NCBI RefSeq assembly: GCF_000024185.1
Contig: NC_013790.1
Location: 767,501 to 831,500 of the forward strand
From: Methanobrevibacter ruminantium M1
Lineage (GTDB): Archaea > Methanobacteriota > Methanobacteria > Methanobacteriales > Methanobacteriaceae
Direction of reading: 5' to 3'
Length of the DNA: 64,000 bases
Numbering within the stretch: the stretch's first letter is position 1; each line of letters begins with the position of its first letter. Below the pieces are notes generated by a model that saw nothing but the letters and a program-made list of their open reading frames with translations, was not told where the DNA came from and searched no databases. Position numbers and translations under genes: made by a program. Below are positions 1 through 7,445 of the stretch, piece after piece.

Positions 1-482
1 TAATCTGATCTTTCCTTTAAATCCATATCTTTTGTTGATTCATCGCAGTCTTTTAATATCTGTTTTAAGTCATCAACTTCAAGCAGATTTACCGCCAGGC
101 AGAAGAAGATATGTCTGTTGGCAATATTATACCTGTTTAAAATATGGTTTATGATTTCCTTTTTTTCAAGCTGTTCTTTGTGATAGTTTTCGATTCCTAT
201 AGTTTTTGCTTTTTGCAAATCCTTTTTCTGATTCCTGTGTGTGATTAGTGAATCGTATAATTCAATTCCATCATATTTGTCACAGGGATATTCCTCACAT
301 TCGAAGCAGTAGTCTATATTTCCATGTTCAATGCTGCATGGTGCTATTGTGCAGGTCAGATAACAGGCACTGCCTTCACGACAGCCTGTGCATCTTTTTT
401 CAATAAACATTGGGCATAAACTGCAGTTAAGTCCGCACAATGACAGCAGCAGATCAGTCCGTTTAAATTTTTTATTTATCAT
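1..482 (-). CDS. DUF3795 family cysteine-rich protein (3' end outside window)
   Basis: Reading leftwards from an ATG at 482, the frame stays open to the window edge (about 160 codons), so the C-terminus is missing. The translation begins MINKKFKRTDLLLSLCGLNC and has many cysteines (CGLNC, CTGCREGSAC, CTIAPC, DYCFECEEYPC), the pattern of DUF3795, a presumed metal-binding domain of unknown role. The start overlaps the stop of the upstream C_GCAxxG gene in an ATGA, so the two are translationally coupled. The assignment rests on the cysteine pattern; no function is proposed. Confidence 0.75.
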   Translation of the reverse strand, partial: MINKKFKRTDLLLSLCGLNCSLCPMFIEKRCTGCREGSACYLTCTIAPCSIEHGNIDYCFECEEYPCDKYDGIELYDSLITHRNQKKDLQKAKTIGIENYHKEQLEKKEIINHILNRYNIANRHIFFCLAVNLLEVDDLKQILKDCDESTKDMDLKERSD

Positions 483-730
483 AATGACCTTTTATTTCTC
501 CTTATTTGTGCCATCCTTTCGAAATCACCATATTTCAAACCTAATGCCATTATAGCACCAGTGCAAGCTCCACAAACTTCTCCTTTACGCATACCGCCTC
601 CAAATGATATGCTGATTTTAAATGCCTGTTCTCTTGAAAGTCCAAACTCTTCACAAAATACCTCTAAGACAGCTTGTGAACACATATAACCATCTTCAAA
701 TAATTGTACTGCTTCTTCTACATAATTCAT
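479..730 (-). CDS. Truncated C_GCAxxG_C_C family (redox-type) protein
   Basis: An 83-residue protein. The N-terminal half fits the C_GCAxxG_C_C family: a GYMCSQAVLEVF segment, then FGGGMRKGEVCGACTGAIMALG with the VCGACTGA signature near residues 52-59. From general knowledge of the family, members are longer and carry further cysteines after this point. Here the protein stops shortly afterwards in RRNKRSL, so the C-terminal cysteines are absent. Its stop overlaps the start of the DUF3795 gene (ATGA). Either it is a short variant or a deletion or frameshift removed the tail and joined it to its neighbour. Function is unknown. Confidence 0.65.
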   Translation of the reverse strand: MNYVEEAVQLFEDGYMCSQAVLEVFCEEFGLSREQAFKISISFGGGMRKGEVCGACTGAIMALGLKYGDFERMAQIRRNKRSL

Positions 731-780
731 GATATTAAATATCTTTTTGTTAAGTATATAATTTTAATGGACAACACAGT

Positions 781-1060
781 TTAATATATTCCAGACCATA
801 GCAACCTTGCCATACCCATGTTATAAGCGAGCCAATTCGCCCGGCCGACCCCCACGCCGGTGCGTAAGTGGAGGCGTGTGTGGGGAGGCCTGGGTGAATA
901 GAATTGGCGAGCACTACTATAGGGAGGAACCAATCCTCTCCAGTCGGTTCTGTAAATCAAGCATTTGAATAAAAAGTTAAATATCAAACAATCATCATGT
1001 TCCGCCCAACCATAGGTTGGACTGAACGCCTTGAGCATAAGCGAAAGGCCATAATATTGG
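781..1060. ncRNA. Putative structured RNA in a GC-rich island, family unknown
   Basis: This block is strikingly GC-rich in an AT-rich spacer and contains several hairpins. The largest spans 831-908: GCCAATTC (831-838) pairs perfectly with GAATTGGC (901-908), continuing through GGCC (843-846 with 887-890) and ACGCC (854-858 with 873-877). Others are 927-950 (GAACC/GGTTC), 999-1027 (GTTC..CCAACC with GGTTGG..GAAC) and 1028-1049 (GCCTT/AAGGC). The hairpins read on either strand, so the transcribed strand is undecided. I looked for the RNase P motif GAGGAAAGTCC and for the SRP domain IV motif and found neither. An 85-codon minus-strand frame (781-1038) crosses the block but does not resemble a protein. 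Confidence 0.5.
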
Positions 1061-1083
1061 CATAACGCACTTTAAATTATCTA

Positions 1084-1172
1084 CTACTTTTAGTGAAATT
1101 TGTTCTATACCATACGAACAAAAAATTATTAAAAGTAGAAGAATTATCCGCTACTTTTTAGTTAAATTTGTT
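1084..1172. repeat. Pair of short direct repeats beside the GC-rich island
   Basis: CTACTTTTAGTGAAATTTGTT (split: CTACTTTTAGT then GAAATTTGTT) at 1084-1104 recurs with two changes at 1151-1172. Between the copies lies an imperfect palindrome, GTTC...GAAC (1102-1119). The spacer has no gene. It could hold the end of the RNA candidate or of the GNAT transcript. Confidence 0.5.
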
Positions 1173-1187
1173 TAAAAAAATAAGACA

Positions 1188-1667
1188 TTATAATTCAATA
1201 TAATATGGACATATATTAGCGAATTCATCATTATCTAACCTGAATCCTTTTGGAATGACACCAAGCTGTTTGAATCCTAACTTTTCATACAATTGTCTTG
1301 CAGATAAATTATCTTCAACAACAGCATTGAACTGAAGAATTAGAAAATCAAGTTCTTTTGCTTTTTCAATCGAATCCAAAACCAGTTTTTGACCAATATA
1401 TTTTCCTCTGGCTTTTGAGGATACTACATAGCTGGCATTGGCAATATGGCTGCATCTTCCCACATTATTTGGATGGAGAATATACAGTCCGAGAATTTCA
1501 CCGTCAAATGCAACTCCAACATGACTTTGACTGTTGAAAAAATCCAAACCTGTCTTTAATGTCAGTACTTCTTCTTGTGGAAACGCATTGCCCTCCTCGA
1601 CAATTTCATTCCAGATTGAAATCATTTCAGGCAAATCATCCATGGTAAATTCTCTAATAATCATCAT
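1188..1667 (-). CDS. GNAT-family N-acetyltransferase
   Basis: A 159-residue single-domain protein with the GNAT fold signature. It starts MMIIREFTMDDLPEMISIW (beta1-alpha1) and has an acetyl-CoA pyrophosphate loop SSKARGKYIGQ near residues 83-93. A later motif, NLSARQLYEKLGFKQLG, sits near residues 120-136. The overall layout resembles the phosphinothricin/amino-acid acetyltransferase branch, but the substrate cannot be read from sequence. Two consecutive ATGs allow two starts. The gene diverges from the DUF169 operon, and one of the two palindromes in the shared spacer lies about 65 bp upstream of its start, so the same regulator may act on it. Confidence 0.85.
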   Translation of the reverse strand: MMIIREFTMDDLPEMISIWNEIVEEGNAFPQEEVLTLKTGLDFFNSQSHVGVAFDGEILGLYILHPNNVGRCSHIANASYVVSSKARGKYIGQKLVLDSIEKAKELDFLILQFNAVVEDNLSARQLYEKLGFKQLGVIPKGFRLDNDEFANICPYYIEL

Positions 1668-1731
1668 TTAGTTAGTTTAAAAATAATGTTATATAAAATT
1701 TACATTAACAATCTCCAAGATAACAATCTAA

Positions 1732-1747
1732 TGCAACATATGTTGCA
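1732..1747. promoter_or_regulatory. Palindromic operator, copy 1
   Basis: TGCAACATATGTTGCA is a perfect 16-bp inverted repeat. An identical copy lies 55 bp downstream, and the two bracket the TATA-like element of the DUF169-SfsA-TetR operon. Dyad operators of this kind are typical targets of TetR-family dimers, and a TetR gene ends the operon. Binding by that protein is an inference. Confidence 0.75.
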
Positions 1748-1751
1748 AAAA

Positions 1752-1760
1752 TTTATATAT
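1752..1760 (+). promoter_or_regulatory. TATA box of the DUF169-SfsA-TetR operon
   Basis: The segment TTTATATAT sits between the two palindromes and about 60 bp before the DUF169 start codon. That spacing suits an archaeal promoter with a transcription start near 1785, which would place the second palindrome over the start site. Confidence 0.6.
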
Positions 1761-1786
1761 AACCACTACCATAACAAATATTAAAA

Positions 1787-1802
1787 TGCAACATATGTTG
1801 CA
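1787..1802. promoter_or_regulatory. Palindromic operator, copy 2
   Basis: This is a second perfect TGCAACATATGTTGCA, 15 bp before the DUF169 start codon. Its position downstream of the TATA element suits repression by blocking RNA polymerase. Confidence 0.75.
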
Positions 1803-1817
1803 TATTATGGTGATTAT

Positions 1818-2477
1818 ATGAATTATCAAGAAATATCAAATATCATTAAAGAAAGCCTAAACCTTAAAACCAGCCCAGTTAGCGTGAAATTATTTGAAAA
1901 AGAAAAGGATGCAGAAGAAATTTTTGAAAAAACCAATAAAACAATACATTGTCAGGCAATAATAACAGCAAGTAAAGGAAAATCATTTTATGGAACCATA
2001 GATGAAATTGGATGTCCGATTGGAGCGGGAATTTTGGGTCTAAAGGAACTACCTGAAAAAATACTTAACGGATCACAATTCGATAAAATGAATGTAACCT
2101 CATCTCAGGAAAGCGGGAAAGCATTAATTGATTCAGTTGCTAAAAACAATAGAATAGAAGCCATTGCATACATGCCTTTGGAGGATTCAAAAATAGAACC
2201 TGACGTTGTTGTGGTAATTGCCAAACCAAGACAGATTTTCGATTTGATAAGAGCCAATACTTATCAGGAAGGAAAAAGAATGGACAACAGTGTGGGAGGA
2301 ACACAATCACTATGCGGAGACATTGTAGTAAATTCAATTCAAACAAATGAACCCCATATCTCATTTGGCTGTATAGGCTCACACATGGCAACAGAACTCT
2401 CAGAAGACCAAGTAATAATCGGAATACCAATATCCAAACTTGAAGAAATAGCTAATTCTTTAAATATAATTAACTAA
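1818..2477 (+). CDS. DUF169 family protein
   Basis: A 219-residue soluble protein beginning MNYQEISNIIKESLNLKTSPVSVKLF. It matches the DUF169 pattern: an N-terminal 'SPVSVKLF' strand, a central cysteine segment (IHCQAI, then IGCPIGAGILGL) and a late block FGCIGSHMATELSEDQVIIGIP around residues 183-204. DUF169 proteins are common in methanogens and anaerobes, and their function is not established. The conserved cysteines could bind a metal or cofactor. It is the first gene of an operon with SfsA and TetR, directly behind the twin-palindrome promoter, so the regulator at the end of the operon probably controls it. Confidence 0.8.
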   Translation: MNYQEISNIIKESLNLKTSPVSVKLFEKEKDAEEIFEKTNKTIHCQAIITASKGKSFYGTIDEIGCPIGAGILGLKELPEKILNGSQFDKMNVTSSQESGKALIDSVAKNNRIEAIAYMPLEDSKIEPDVVVVIAKPRQIFDLIRANTYQEGKRMDNSVGGTQSLCGDIVVNSIQTNEPHISFGCIGSHMATELSEDQVIIGIPISKLEEIANSLNIIN

Positions 2478-2490
2478 AAGGTAGAATATT

Positions 2491-3240
2491 ATGAAATTTA
2501 AATTCAATACACCATTAACTGAAGGAAAGATAATCAAAAGAAACAGCCAGTTCACCTTGGATGTTGAAATCAACGACAACATTGAAAAAGTGCACTGTCC
2601 CACAACCGGACGGATTGGAAATATTGATTTAAAAAATGTTGCAGGATTACTTTCCAAAAGCGACAATCCCAAAAGAAAAACAAAATATACCTTAGAGGCA
2701 ATATCCATCAGCAATCTCAACAGAAAAGATAAAAAATGGATAGGAATAAATCAAATAGCTTCAAACAAATATATTGAGCTGTTTTTAAAAAATCATCTTC
2801 TCGACGGGATGCTTCCGGAATATAGTGAGATTAAAAGGGAAGTTAGTCTTGGAAAATCCAAATTGGACTTTTTAGTTGGAAGCACATATCTTGAAGTTAA
2901 GACTCCACTTCAAACATTACAAATAGAATACGATACAGATATTAAAACAAAAAAAGTTTCATCATTCTCATCAACTGACAGATTCATAAAGCATATCAAT
3001 GAACTTGCAGACAGTCTTGAAAGTAATGAAAAGGCAATACTTCTAAATACATTTCAATATGACAATCCAGGATATGAAATCTTAAATCCAAGTACAAATT
3101 ATATTGAAGTCAGCGAAAATGTGGACAGATGCATTGAAAAAGGATTGGAGATATGGCAGGTAAATATGAAAATAGACCATGAAGGTGTGGAATTACTCAA
3201 ATACTGGAATACAACATCAAACTTTAGGAAGATAAAATGA
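2491..3240 (+). CDS. sfsA: SfsA family protein (putative DNA/RNA nuclease)
   Basis: A 249-residue protein with the SfsA layout: an N-terminal OB-like part (FTLDVEINDNIEKVHCPTTGRI) followed by a nuclease-like core. Core motifs are GKSKLDFLVGSTYLEVKTPL near residues 126-145 and SENVDRCIEKGLEIW near the end. The Asp and Glu-x-Lys (LDF...EVK) fit a PD-(D/E)xK-type active site. SfsA was named in E. coli for sugar fermentation stimulation, and its true substrate is debated. The C-terminal region looks less conserved than usual. The gene lies 13 bp after DUF169 and overlaps the TetR start in an ATGA, so the three are co-expressed. Confidence 0.8.
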   Translation: MKFKFNTPLTEGKIIKRNSQFTLDVEINDNIEKVHCPTTGRIGNIDLKNVAGLLSKSDNPKRKTKYTLEAISISNLNRKDKKWIGINQIASNKYIELFLKNHLLDGMLPEYSEIKREVSLGKSKLDFLVGSTYLEVKTPLQTLQIEYDTDIKTKKVSSFSSTDRFIKHINELADSLESNEKAILLNTFQYDNPGYEILNPSTNYIEVSENVDRCIEKGLEIWQVNMKIDHEGVELLKYWNTTSNFRKIK

Positions 3241-3746
3241 AAAGCAAGGATAAAATTGTTAAAAGTCTAATTGAACTAATGGAAACTCATGAATTTGAAG
3301 AAATAACTGTAAAAGATATATCCGAACTGGCTGAAGTCAACAGGTCAACATATTATCGCAATTTTAAATCAAAAGAAGACATCATAAAATACAAGTTAGA
3401 ATCGATAATGGACGAATACCTGAAAGAATTTGAAAGTAAAACAGATAAAACAAAAGAGACTTATATCCGAACAATTCTTGAAACATTTCTCAAACATGAG
3501 GAATTTTTAAAAATCATACATAAGCAAAATCAAAGCTACATACTGCAAAAAGTACTCGCCAATTACTTTGGCGACGTATTGAAAGACACCTCTAAAAAGG
3601 AAAGATATCAAGTCTATTACCATATCGGAGGAATTTACAACTTTACAATATGCTGGATTGAAAATGACATGAAAGACCGACCGGAATATCTTGCAAAAAT
3701 AGGTGCGGAGATAACATCAAATATTGAACCGTATTTGCTTAAATAA
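3237..3746 (+). CDS. TetR-family transcriptional regulator
   Basis: A 169-residue protein with an N-terminal TetR helix-turn-helix: LMETHEFEEITVKDIS, then ELAEVNRSTYYRNFKSKEDI around residues 28-48. The remainder is helical and variable, as expected for a ligand-binding and dimerisation domain. It is the last gene of the operon, translationally coupled to SfsA by an ATGA overlap. Autoregulation through the two TGCAACATATGTTGCA palindromes is likely but inferred. The ligand is unknown. The IS begins 5 bp after its stop codon, and the gene looks intact. Confidence 0.9.
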   Translation: MKSKDKIVKSLIELMETHEFEEITVKDISELAEVNRSTYYRNFKSKEDIIKYKLESIMDEYLKEFESKTDKTKETYIRTILETFLKHEEFLKIIHKQNQSYILQKVLANYFGDVLKDTSKKERYQVYYHIGGIYNFTICWIENDMKDRPEYLAKIGAEITSNIEPYLLK

Positions 3747-3750
3747 ACTC

Positions 3751-5010
3751 TTTAGGGGCCTGACGATTTTAGTTTTCAGATAATTGTTGTATGGCCGTTT
3801 TTGAGTAAAATCCTTGTGATATAATCAGTGCTCCTAAAAATACATTTAGATAAACGGTTTTTTCTACTGATTTTGGAGTATATTTGTGGATTTCTCTCAT
3901 ATTCAAGCCTTGTTTTAATAATTTGAAAAAATCTTCTATTTTGCCCCTTATTGGTTTAAATTTTTCCCATGAATCTATTTTTTTCATTAATTCCATTTTT
4001 AAACTGTTGTATAATCTTTTTTCTTTCATTATTCTCTTTGTTTTGTTAAATACGGCTAGTGGATAAGTTAAAATGTCATCCAATCGGGTTCTGCTGAATT
4101 TTTCTTTTGGAAAAATGAAAGGAATGATTTTGTATTTGCTGATTCCGATTTGGTAGTTTTTATAGCTGTAATATCCTTTATCAAAGATTAATGTGTCTCC
4201 TTTTCTGATTATTCGTCTTTTTTGAAGGTTTTCTAAAATTTCTTCGAAAAGTTTTGCATCGTTTGGAGCTCCAGAGTGGACTAAAATACAAACAGGATTC
4301 ATAGAATCATAATCTAATACAACAGTTGCTTTAAATCCAATATAATAACCTTTAGAGGATGAATAACTCCATTTGAGATTAATTTTTTCCAGATGTTCTT
4401 TAGTCTTTTTATTTCTGTGGAAATTAATATCTACGTCCACTGGGGTCGCATCAACAATAAAAGTCTTTTTTCCTCTTCTTTTAACCATATTCCTTGAGTT
4501 TAAGATTCTGTTTAAACATTTTATAAGTTTTTCAGAGTTTATTTCTGAAAAAATTTTATAAACTTGATCTGCAGTCAAAACTTCAGAAATATTAAAGTAT
4601 TTGCGAAGTTCTTTTTTGGATTTAAGCTCGTTTAAAATGAATGGAATGTCAATTCCAAAGAACATACTTATAAATATAATTTTAAAAGTAAATATTGTTC
4701 TATTTAAGTTTTTAAATCCATAGGATGCTAATATACTTTTGGATTTTCTAGAATCCATAATTTTAAATATTTCTTTCAACAAAATATAATTTGGGTCTTT
4801 ATTATCTAAATTTAATCTATGCTTCATTATTATCGCCAATAATATATTTGTAAAGCATATTATTTAAATTTAACGATATTAAAGACCTATTTTTTTATAT
4901 AACTAATAATACAATTGTATTTTTAGAAATAAATACATTTTTATAGGGTAATGAATAAAAATATAGAAAATCTGAACGATTTCATACATAAAAAAATTCA
5001 GGCCCCTAAA
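3751..5010 (-). mobile_element. Insertion sequence, copy 1 (intact)
   Basis: An element of about 1,260 bp bounded by a 13-bp terminal inverted repeat, TTTAGGGGCCTGA at 3751-3763 and its complement at 4998-5010. It carries one transposase gene on the minus strand. Beyond the 13 bp the two ends diverge. I found no clear target-site duplication. A nearly identical inverted copy lies at 57193-58453. Size, single DDE-type gene and host suggest the ISM1-like elements of Methanobrevibacter, but that placement is from memory. Exact boundaries may shift by a few bases because TTTA/TAAA could be target sequence. Confidence 0.9.
3769..4839 (-). CDS. DDE-type transposase of IS copy 1
   Basis: A 356-residue transposase. 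The catalytic core is readable: first Asp in FIVDATPVDVD (near residue 130), second Asp in TLIFDKGYYSYKNYQ (near 215-230) and a Glu in RGKIEDFFKLLKQG (near 300). The N-terminal part holds a region of the DNA-binding type (VLTADQVYKIFSEIN). The reading frame is complete, unlike copy 2, so this copy could supply transposase for both. It starts with ATG at 4839 and sits wholly between the inverted repeats. Confidence 0.93.
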   Translation of the reverse strand: MAIIMKHRLNLDNKDPNYILLKEIFKIMDSRKSKSILASYGFKNLNRTIFTFKIIFISMFFGIDIPFILNELKSKKELRKYFNISEVLTADQVYKIFSEINSEKLIKCLNRILNSRNMVKRRGKKTFIVDATPVDVDINFHRNKKTKEHLEKINLKWSYSSSKGYYIGFKATVVLDYDSMNPVCILVHSGAPNDAKLFEEILENLQKRRIIRKGDTLIFDKGYYSYKNYQIGISKYKIIPFIFPKEKFSRTRLDDILTYPLAVFNKTKRIMKEKRLYNSLKMELMKKIDSWEKFKPIRGKIEDFFKLLKQGLNMREIHKYTPKSVEKTVYLNVFLGALIISQGFYSKTAIQQLSEN

Positions 5011-5046
5011 TTTCTTTTTCAAATAATTTAAAAAAAGGTTTTACTC

Positions 5047-6087
5047 ATGGAATATATTAAATTAGGAAACTCCGATTTAAAAGTCAGTAGAATATGCATG
5101 GGATGCATGGGGTTCGGAGATCCGGAAAATGGAATGCACACATGGACATTGCCTGAAAAGGAATCAATAGAAATAATTACAAATGGCCTACACAATGGAA
5201 TTAACTTCTTTGATACTGCTATCGGTTATCAGAATGGAACTTCCGAGCAATATGTGGGAAAAGCAATCCGGGAAAACGCTTCTCGTGAGGAAGTTGTTGT
5301 TGCAACAAAGTTTCTGCCTAGATCACAGGAAGATATTGGAAATAATGTCTCTGGAAGACAGCATATCCACAATATGGTCGAAAAAAGCCTTATAAATCTT
5401 GGCTTGGATTACATTGACCTGTATATCTATCATATGTGGGACTACAACACTCCTTTATATGATCTTCTTGAAGGATTAAATGAGGTCATTGAAGAAGGTA
5501 AAGTTAAATATATTGGAATATCAAACTGTTTTGCCTGGCAACTTGCAAAGGCCAATGCACTTGCAGAAATGGAGGGTTTTGCTAAATTCGTATCAATTCA
5601 AGGCCATTACAATTTAATTTTCAGGGAAGAGGAACGTGAAATGATTCCATTATGCCACACAGACAATATTGCATTAACACCATACAGCGCACTGGCTTCA
5701 GGAAGATTGTCAAGGCTCCCTGGTGAAGAATCTAAAAGATTAAATGAAGATTACTATGCCAAATTGAAATATCAAAATTCCGAACAGCAAGATTTAAAGA
5801 TTATAGAAAGAGTCAATGAACTTGCTCAAAATTATGGTGTGTCAATGACAGAAGTGTCTCTGGCATGGCTACTTACAAAAGTTACAGCTCCTATTGTAGG
5901 GGCCACTAAAATGCATCATGTTGAAGGTGCAGTTAGTTCCGTTGATTTGACATTAACGGAGGAGGATATTAGTTATTTGGAGGAACCCTATATTGCTCAT
6001 GATTTGGTAGGAGTAATGGCAGACAATAAGGTTTCAGCCAGTGATAACGAGAAAGTCTGGATTAAACACACTAAAAACAAGATTTAA
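5047..6087 (+). CDS. Aldo/keto reductase
   Basis: A 346-residue NAD(P)H-dependent oxidoreductase of the aldo/keto reductase superfamily (TIM barrel). The catalytic tetrad is visible as Asp56 and Tyr61 (FFDTAIGYQNG), Lys88 (VVVATKFLP) and His129 (LYIYHMW). The C-terminal cofactor region includes VSLAWLLTKVTAPIVGATKM. The layout resembles the YajO/YghZ-like branch. The substrate is unknown. IS copy 1 ends 36 bp upstream, so any native promoter further upstream has been displaced. A flavoprotein gene follows 131 bp later in the same direction. Confidence 0.9.
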   Translation: MEYIKLGNSDLKVSRICMGCMGFGDPENGMHTWTLPEKESIEIITNGLHNGINFFDTAIGYQNGTSEQYVGKAIRENASREEVVVATKFLPRSQEDIGNNVSGRQHIHNMVEKSLINLGLDYIDLYIYHMWDYNTPLYDLLEGLNEVIEEGKVKYIGISNCFAWQLAKANALAEMEGFAKFVSIQGHYNLIFREEEREMIPLCHTDNIALTPYSALASGRLSRLPGEESKRLNEDYYAKLKYQNSEQQDLKIIERVNELAQNYGVSMTEVSLAWLLTKVTAPIVGATKMHHVEGAVSSVDLTLTEEDISYLEEPYIAHDLVGVMADNKVSASDNEKVWIKHTKNKI

Positions 6088-6218
6088 AGAATGGAATCAA
6101 ATTTTTAATCCTTTGAGGTTGAATTATTCGGCACTGTTGTAAATGAAAATCGATGATTTATTGGATACTTTAGAGATTTCTGTTTTCGGAGGACATTGTT
6201 ATTATAATAGGTGAAAAA

Positions 6219-6752
6219 ATGAAAATTATAGTTTTGAAAGGAAGTCCAAATATTAATGGTTCTTCTAATCTTCTTGCAGATAACTTCATTAAAGGAGCAG
6301 AAGAAGCGGGCCATGTTGTTGGAGAAATTGATGCTGCTCATGCAGACATTGCACCATGTTCTGGTTGTGTTAGCTGTGGCTATGAAGGTCCATGCATAAT
6401 TAGTGATGATATGGATATTTTTAGAGAAAAAATCCTTGAAGCGGATATGCTGGTGTTTGTAACTCCATTATACTATTATGGAATGTCAGCGCAGCTTAAA
6501 ATTCTAATTGACAGATTCTGTTCAGCAAACAGTTCCATTCAGTCAAGTCATTTCAAATCTGCACTTATAACCGTTGCATATAATTCATCCAATTGGACAT
6601 TTGATGCACTGGAAGCACATTATGATACTCTAGTTAAATATCTTAATTTAGATGATCAAGGCAGAATTTTAGGTTATGGTTGTGGCACTCCCTCAATGAC
6701 AAAATACTCTGATTATCCTAAAAAGGCTTATGAATTTGGAAAAAGTTTATAA
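6219..6752 (+). CDS. NADPH-dependent FMN reductase / iron-sulfur flavoprotein-like
   Basis: A 177-residue flavodoxin-fold protein. The FMN phosphate loop is GSPNINGSSNLLA (residues 8-20). A compact cysteine cluster follows, C47-x2-C50-x2-C53-x5-C59 (PCSGCVSCGYEGPC), then DDMDIF and the flavin-contact segment FVTPLYYYGMSAQLKILIDR. The cluster matches methanogen iron-sulfur flavoproteins, which carry a 4Fe-4S centre and FMN. Related NADPH-dependent FMN reductases share part of it, so either name is possible. It likely acts in the cytoplasm in electron transfer or oxidative defence. It may be co-transcribed with the aldo/keto reductase upstream. Confidence 0.85.
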   Translation: MKIIVLKGSPNINGSSNLLADNFIKGAEEAGHVVGEIDAAHADIAPCSGCVSCGYEGPCIISDDMDIFREKILEADMLVFVTPLYYYGMSAQLKILIDRFCSANSSIQSSHFKSALITVAYNSSNWTFDALEAHYDTLVKYLNLDDQGRILGYGCGTPSMTKYSDYPKKAYEFGKSL

Positions 6753-7445
6753 TCATGTTACATTTAAAATAAGTTTTCACATAACAAAATAATCTATGTT
6801 TCCAATAATAAATTCATTTATTTTCCACTTTAAAACACCAAATATTTTGATAAGATTTATATGAACTGATATTAAATATTATAATGTAGGAGCTAAAAGT
6901 ACATTATATTTTGTATAGTATACGGGCAACAAAAAATCTATATTATTTGGGCTTTATTTAACTTATTATTCATTAATATTGGTTTAATTCTTGATTAACT
7001 TAATATACTTATTTTATAATTTTATTAAGCATTATATGTTGATATTTTTAAAAATTGAGTCTTTTTTTAAGGAATTAATTTGGTCTTTTTTAGCAGGTGT
7101 TTATATTTTGTATAGTTTTTTCAGTATATTGGCTTTATATTCAGTGTAAATTCTTTTAAAAATTTATTGGGGAAATTCAATAATCTGGTTTTAATATAAT
7201 CAGTAATTCCCATAATAATCATTTCATATTTTTTATATAAAATAAGTAATAAAATTAATGTGGATGGAATATGAAAAAAATGATTTTTATGAACTGTAAG
7301 TTTTTTAATGGAATATTCTAACTCTTGTAGAAAAATTAATGATAATGTAAAAATAAATACATAATTATATATATTATATAAAAATTATATTACTATTTCG
7401 CATAATAGAAAACTAACATGATATAAATAATGAAAAATAGATTTG
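6753..7445. other. Gene-free spacer with repeated elements
   Basis: An AT-rich spacer of about 690 bp without a credible gene. It holds a 55-bp repeat (6876-6930) that recurs at 10182-10236, a fragment of the same repeat (TTATATTTTGTATAGT, 7101-7116), and a 29-bp block (7228-7256) that recurs with one change at 10101-10129. Confidence 0.7.
6876..6930 (+). repeat. Intergenic direct repeat, copy A
   Basis: The core AGCTAAAAGTA (6891-6901), then a short variable part, then TTTTGTATAGTATACGGGCAA (20-nt core TTTGTATAGTATACGGGCAA) is shared with 10198-10235 in the same orientation. GTATAGTATAC inside it is a perfect palindrome around a central G. The two copies lie on either side of the DUF3100-PhoU gene pair. 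Confidence 0.75.

Noticed and set aside
781-1038. 85-codon minus-strand frame across the GC-rich island
   Set aside because: Its composition follows hairpin arms and it has no SD and no recognisable protein features; the DNA-level structure explains the open frame better.
781-1060. RNase P or SRP RNA
   Set aside because: Neither the RNase P motif GAGGAAAGTCC nor the SRP domain IV motif is found on either strand.
3751-5010. Target-site duplication of the IS
   Set aside because: Flanks of both copies were compared in direct form and after assuming an inversion; no 4-9 bp duplication was convincing.
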